Shown: piece by piece, positions 24,434 through 26,635 of the stretch | Numbering within the stretch: position 1 is the stretch's first letter | How the letters are laid out: the number at the start of each line of letters is the position of its first letter | IMG/VR virus record: IMGVR_UViG_3300005527_000246 | Span: 1-26,635 of that record | Direction: 5' to 3' (one strand) | Length of the DNA: 26,635 bases | Source of the DNA: a virus | Notes under the pieces: model-generated | Told to the model about the DNA's origin: nothing | The model's input: only the letters and a program-made list of their open reading frames with translations | Databases searched by the model: none | Translations under genes and position numbers: made by a program

Positions 24434-24946
24434 TTATTGATCGTAAGCAAGATTCTGTCCACCGCGCACCTGGCTAGCTTGTTCTTCTTCCAGGTCTCTC
24501 AGTGTTCCTTTAAATGATTGTCTGATCTGTTCGAACTTAGCTGCAGCGTTCACAAGCGCTGTGATGTTACCATCTCTACCATGTTCGATGTCGGTAGTTT
24601 CCATGTACTTAGCCAGACGGTCAAGCATGCTCTTCATACCGATATACGCCCGGTACGTTGGTGTCTCGTACATCTTCTTACACATCTTTATTGCTCGATC
24701 GATCACGTCATCGTCCAACGAAAAGTCACCACCGATCTGTTGAATAATCAGTTCCTGCTTTTCATCTTCTGGTACATCGAAAAAAGGGTTAAGGTCCGGG
24801 TTTGGACAGGTCATGTAAAACAGGTACTTGTATATCTCCAGATAATCTTCCGGATAAGTATCCATCACATCCTTTAAAAACTTCAGAGCGTAACAATGTT
24901 CTGAAGGAACAACCTGTCCGTTCTGTATATCAAATAGTCTTACCAT
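24434..24946 (-). CDS. Conserved protein upstream of terminase (candidate packaging factor)
   Basis: The protein has 170 residues and is mainly helical and acidic. Motifs include LKFLKDVMDTYPEDYLEIYK, FYMTCPNPDLNPFFDVPEDE and a helical segment RAYIGMKSMLDRLAKYMETT, followed by EHGRDGNITALVNAAAKFEQ. Proteins like this recur next to the large terminase of Bacteroidota phages as far as I recall. A small terminase subunit is possible because none is otherwise visible, but no DNA-binding helix-turn-helix is clear. It overlaps the upstream 84-aa gene by 17 nt. Confidence 0.7.
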   Translation of the reverse strand: MVRLFDIQNGQVVPSEHCYALKFLKDVMDTYPEDYLEIYKYLFYMTCPNPDLNPFFDVPEDEKQELIIQQIGGDFSLDDDVIDRAIKMCKKMYETPTYRAYIGMKSMLDRLAKYMETTDIEHGRDGNITALVNAAAKFEQIRQSFKGTLRDLEEEQASQVRGGQNLAYDQ

Positions 24947-25184
24947 GTTTCTTCATTTTACGTCTGTTGCGTTTAGGTTTCTTCTTGTTAAAGAAAGAAC
25001 CTACTGCTTTTTGTATCTCGTCTATTGTAAGTGCTTTGTAACTAACCTTAGTACCACCAACATGCTTTAATTGTTGCCACAAACCTTGACCCATGTGTTT
25101 CTTAGCTTCTTCTTCAAGAACTTTTTGAAACATCAGCATGCCTGTTTTATTGGTTACAATACTTACACTCCTTTCTGTACTCAT
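24930..25184 (-). CDS. Small basic protein of unknown function
   Basis: The protein has 84 residues. The N-terminal part is helical (MFQKVLEEEAKKHMGQGLWQ) and the last 20 residues are extremely basic (FFNKKKPKRNRRKMKKHGKT), which suggests nucleic acid or polyanion contact. The start overlaps the nuclease stop as ATGA. The end overlaps the next start by 17 nt. Given its place between a nuclease and the packaging genes, a DNA-binding helper is reasonable but unproven. Confidence 0.65.
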   Translation of the reverse strand: MSTERSVSIVTNKTGMLMFQKVLEEEAKKHMGQGLWQQLKHVGGTKVSYKALTIDEIQKAVGSFFNKKKPKRNRRKMKKHGKTI

Positions 25185-26017
25185 GACTTAGGCTTTAACT
25201 TGTGACGGTTGTCTTCTAACCAGTGCAGTAAGCTGATTACTTCAGCTTTCAAATAAGGTAAGTCATACTGCACTACATCCTTTACGATAGGATCACCGTT
25301 GCTGTCCAACGCGGTTATCGGATTACCATACTTATCCTTATCAACCTCTTCAAACATAATATGATGAATAGTCAACGTACCAGGTTTCAAACGAGGGTTG
25401 TGTTTGAGGATCATAAACATGTAAAGACTAAGCTGTAAAGCATAGTGCATCAGGTGACAGTCATCCAAATGACTTACCGGTGCCAGCATCTTCTGTTTAA
25501 CACCGTCCCAACTAGTATATCCTTCAGTCTTGATCTCTTTGTTGGTCTTGTAGTCGGTAATGTGCACTACACCGTCAACTACTTCTACCAAATCAGACTG
25601 ACCACAAAGACCGGCAGACTTCAGATATACCATGTGTTCAGGGTAGACACCTTCATGGAGTTTCTGCTCCGGAGAATACTTGATACCTTCAATTTCTACA
25701 GGTCTCATTACCGGTACAGTTTTACCATGTCTTTCCATATGCTCAAAAGAGCAGATATCAGACTCTCTGCAGTTGTGGTACCAGGTACCAAGCGTGGTAG
25801 CGCGGTTAGCTTCTGCTTTCCAGGCTTCTTTGATAGCATCTGGTGTCATTCCGTACCACTTAGACTTCTTGTTTTTAGAAGACTTCTGTGCTATCTTATC
25901 GGCATCAAAAGGTTGTTTAAAGTTGGAGATGAAACTCGTAACTGATAACCACTCCTTAGCGTCTTCTGCTTTGAGACTGGTGTACTTGTGGTCGTGTGGT
26001 GTGAATCTTAGAATCAT
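25181..26017 (-). CDS. PD-(D/E)XK nuclease, RecB/Cas4-like
   Basis: The protein has 278 residues from the ATG at 26017, which I prefer over 26095 because MILRFTPHDHKYTS with SVTSFIS is the usual N-terminal pattern of this group and the preceding bases read ACACCTATG. Catalytic marks: His81 in GTWYHNCRE, Asp142 in CGQSDLVEVVDG, Asp155-Tyr-Lys157 in HITDYKTNKE and the Gln195-x3-Tyr199 motif in YALQLSLYMF. These are the His, Asp, D-x-K and QxxxY marks of RecB, Cas4 and related exonucleases. Substrate could be DNA ends made during replication, recombination or packaging. Four Cys of a Cas4 iron-sulfur cluster are not evident, so a plain nuclease is likely. Confidence 0.85.
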   Translation of the reverse strand: MILRFTPHDHKYTSLKAEDAKEWLSVTSFISNFKQPFDADKIAQKSSKNKKSKWYGMTPDAIKEAWKAEANRATTLGTWYHNCRESDICSFEHMERHGKTVPVMRPVEIEGIKYSPEQKLHEGVYPEHMVYLKSAGLCGQSDLVEVVDGVVHITDYKTNKEIKTEGYTSWDGVKQKMLAPVSHLDDCHLMHYALQLSLYMFMILKHNPRLKPGTLTIHHIMFEEVDKDKYGNPITALDSNGDPIVKDVVQYDLPYLKAEVISLLHWLEDNRHKLKPKS

Positions 26018-26339
26018 AGGTGTTATATCCAATAGGGTTAGCGGATCGAGAATTAATTTGTTCCAGTATCTCACGAGGACTATGAAAGGTTTCATAGAAC
26101 CGGCCGGAGTATTTGTCGAATATGATTGAGCGCTTCTTAGCGAGGGTGTTCTTTGATGTTACCACTTCTTCTACAGAAGTAATAGCGTCTTTTCTAAACC
26201 ACTTGGTTACTTTGATCTGTTTAACCAGTACGCTCTTTTTTTCAGGATAAACCTCACCACCTTCGAGTGTGGACATTACAAGTTTATCCTTGTAGACTGA
26301 ATGAACCACTTTTATTTCTACAGTTTCAGATGGTGTCAT
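25956..26339 (-). CDS. Hypothetical protein with basic tail
   Basis: The protein has 127 residues from the ATG at 26339, which overlaps the upstream TGA as ATGA; a longer frame back to 26396 would run into the upstream gene's coding sequence. The N-terminal part is beta-rich and charged (VEIKVVHSVYKDKLVMSTLE, VYPEKKSVLVKQIKVTKWFR), followed by KKRSIIFDKYSGRFYETFHS. The last residues (HQSQSRRR) are basic but lie in the 62-nt overlap with the nuclease gene, so they may be shaped by the other frame. I do not recognise a family. Confidence 0.65.
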   Translation of the reverse strand: MTPSETVEIKVVHSVYKDKLVMSTLEGGEVYPEKKSVLVKQIKVTKWFRKDAITSVEEVVTSKNTLAKKRSIIFDKYSGRFYETFHSPREILEQINSRSANPIGYNTYDSKIHTTRPQVHQSQSRRR

Positions 26340-26635
26340 AATCCAAGCTTCTCGTTCAATTTGTCTTCTTCTTCTTGACTTAGTTCTGCGTGCCAATGTC
26401 CAGCCTCACAAGCAGCTGATAAAGACCTGGTTTTGAAGTTGAGTGAACAACCACAGCCACCTTTTTCTAGGTTGCAACAGGGAGCAGTTCCAGGAACCAT
26501 ACAACCGGTACCGGTAGTATCGTACAAACCAGATGGACAGTTCTGACAGATACGCATCCTTTCTTGTGCGATCTGCTCAACATCTTCACGTTGGAAAATG
26601 CTGTTAGTGATACCTTCAAGTATCTGTCCCTTGTT
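26336..26635 (-). CDS. Cys-rich zinc-binding-type phage protein, 5' end cut by window edge
   Basis: The frame is open to the right edge without a stop: 26 codons lie upstream of the ATG at 26557 and read NKGQILEGITNSIFQREDVE and so on, so the true start is outside the window. The visible 99 residues hold eight Cys (visible positions 30, 33, 45, 53, 54, 61, 63 and 76), in CQNCPSG, GTGCMV, APCCNLEKGGCGC and AACEAGHW. The pattern ICxxCP ... CC ... GCxC ... KTRS ... C ... HWHA is a recurrent small phage protein of unknown role. It probably binds zinc. It ends in an ATGA overlap with the next gene. Confidence 0.75.
   Translation of the reverse strand, partial: NKGQILEGITNSIFQREDVEQIAQERMRICQNCPSGLYDTTGTGCMVPGTAPCCNLEKGGCGCSLNFKTRSLSAACEAGHWHAELSQEEEDKLNEKLGL

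Noticed and set aside
26018-26095. Longer nuclease start at 26095
   Set aside because: The extra 26 residues fall entirely in the coding sequence of the upstream gene, and the family-like N-terminus starts at 26017.
423-26129. Many plus-strand open frames of 60 to 180 codons
   Set aside because: All lie opposite convincing minus-strand genes, show low-complexity or biased composition, have no tidy spacing to each other and none resembles a known family.
26340-26396. Longer start of the 127-aa gene at 26396
   Set aside because: The extra Arg-rich 19 residues lie in another frame of the Cys-rich gene; the ATGA junction at 26339 is the usual coupling in this genome.
1-26635. CRISPR array, insertion sequence, integrase, attachment site, tRNA genes or origin
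   Set aside because: I saw no regularly spaced direct repeats, transposase or integrase motifs, complete cloverleaf or iteron clusters by eye. A tool search would be needed to exclude short ones.

Overview
The window is one end-to-end stretch of a tailed double-stranded DNA phage (or prophage) genome. Every gene I can support lies on the minus strand, so it is transcribed from high to low coordinates. The genes are packed tightly: many stop/start codons touch or overlap by 1 to 62 nt. The start codons lack a convincing Shine-Dalgarno sequence and are often preceded by an A/C-rich, G-poor leader. That leader type, together with the look of the terminase, portal and major capsid proteins, suggests a phage of Bacteroidota, related at least distantly to crAss-like phages (order Crassvirales). 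This taxonomic call is an inference from remembered family features, not from a search.

Reading in transcription order from the right edge: a Cys-rich protein cut by the window edge, a small basic-tailed protein, a PD-(D/E)XK (RecB/Cas4-like) nuclease and three small unknown proteins lead to the terminase large subunit (about 24.2 to 22.0 kb). A small protein, the portal (21.7 to 19.0 kb), a promoter-like gap, a scaffold-like acidic coiled-coil protein and the major capsid protein (17.5 to 15.9 kb) follow. The capsid gene is followed by an unusual 239-nt non-coding gap full of stable hairpins. Next come a 338-aa head/neck protein, a second hairpin gap, a connector-like 233-aa protein, a 139-aa Dps/ferritin-like protein and a 453-aa virion protein. 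A very clear intrinsic terminator then closes this unit.

A second promoter-like sequence follows the terminator and starts the adhesion unit: a 182-aa virion protein, a small zinc ribbon, and then ten consecutive fiber or adhesin genes covering about 11 kb. The last of these runs off the left edge. The fiber proteins are mosaics of known environmental-phage fiber modules, with C-terminal beta domains repeated from gene to gene.

The genes fit one job: cut and package DNA (terminase, possibly the nuclease), build the head (portal, scaffold, capsid), close the neck, and decorate the tail with many receptor-binding parts. No tape-measure, sheath or baseplate gene is visible here, which fits a short-tailed virion but does not prove it.

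The most interesting items are: (1) fiber repeats with 40 identical residues but 27 of 40 codons changed synonymously; (2) the dense hairpin element after the capsid gene; (3) the exact Dps ferroxidase spacing in the 139-aa protein; (4) a recurrent AACCTATG start context; and (5) two promoter-like gaps sharing two sequence words.
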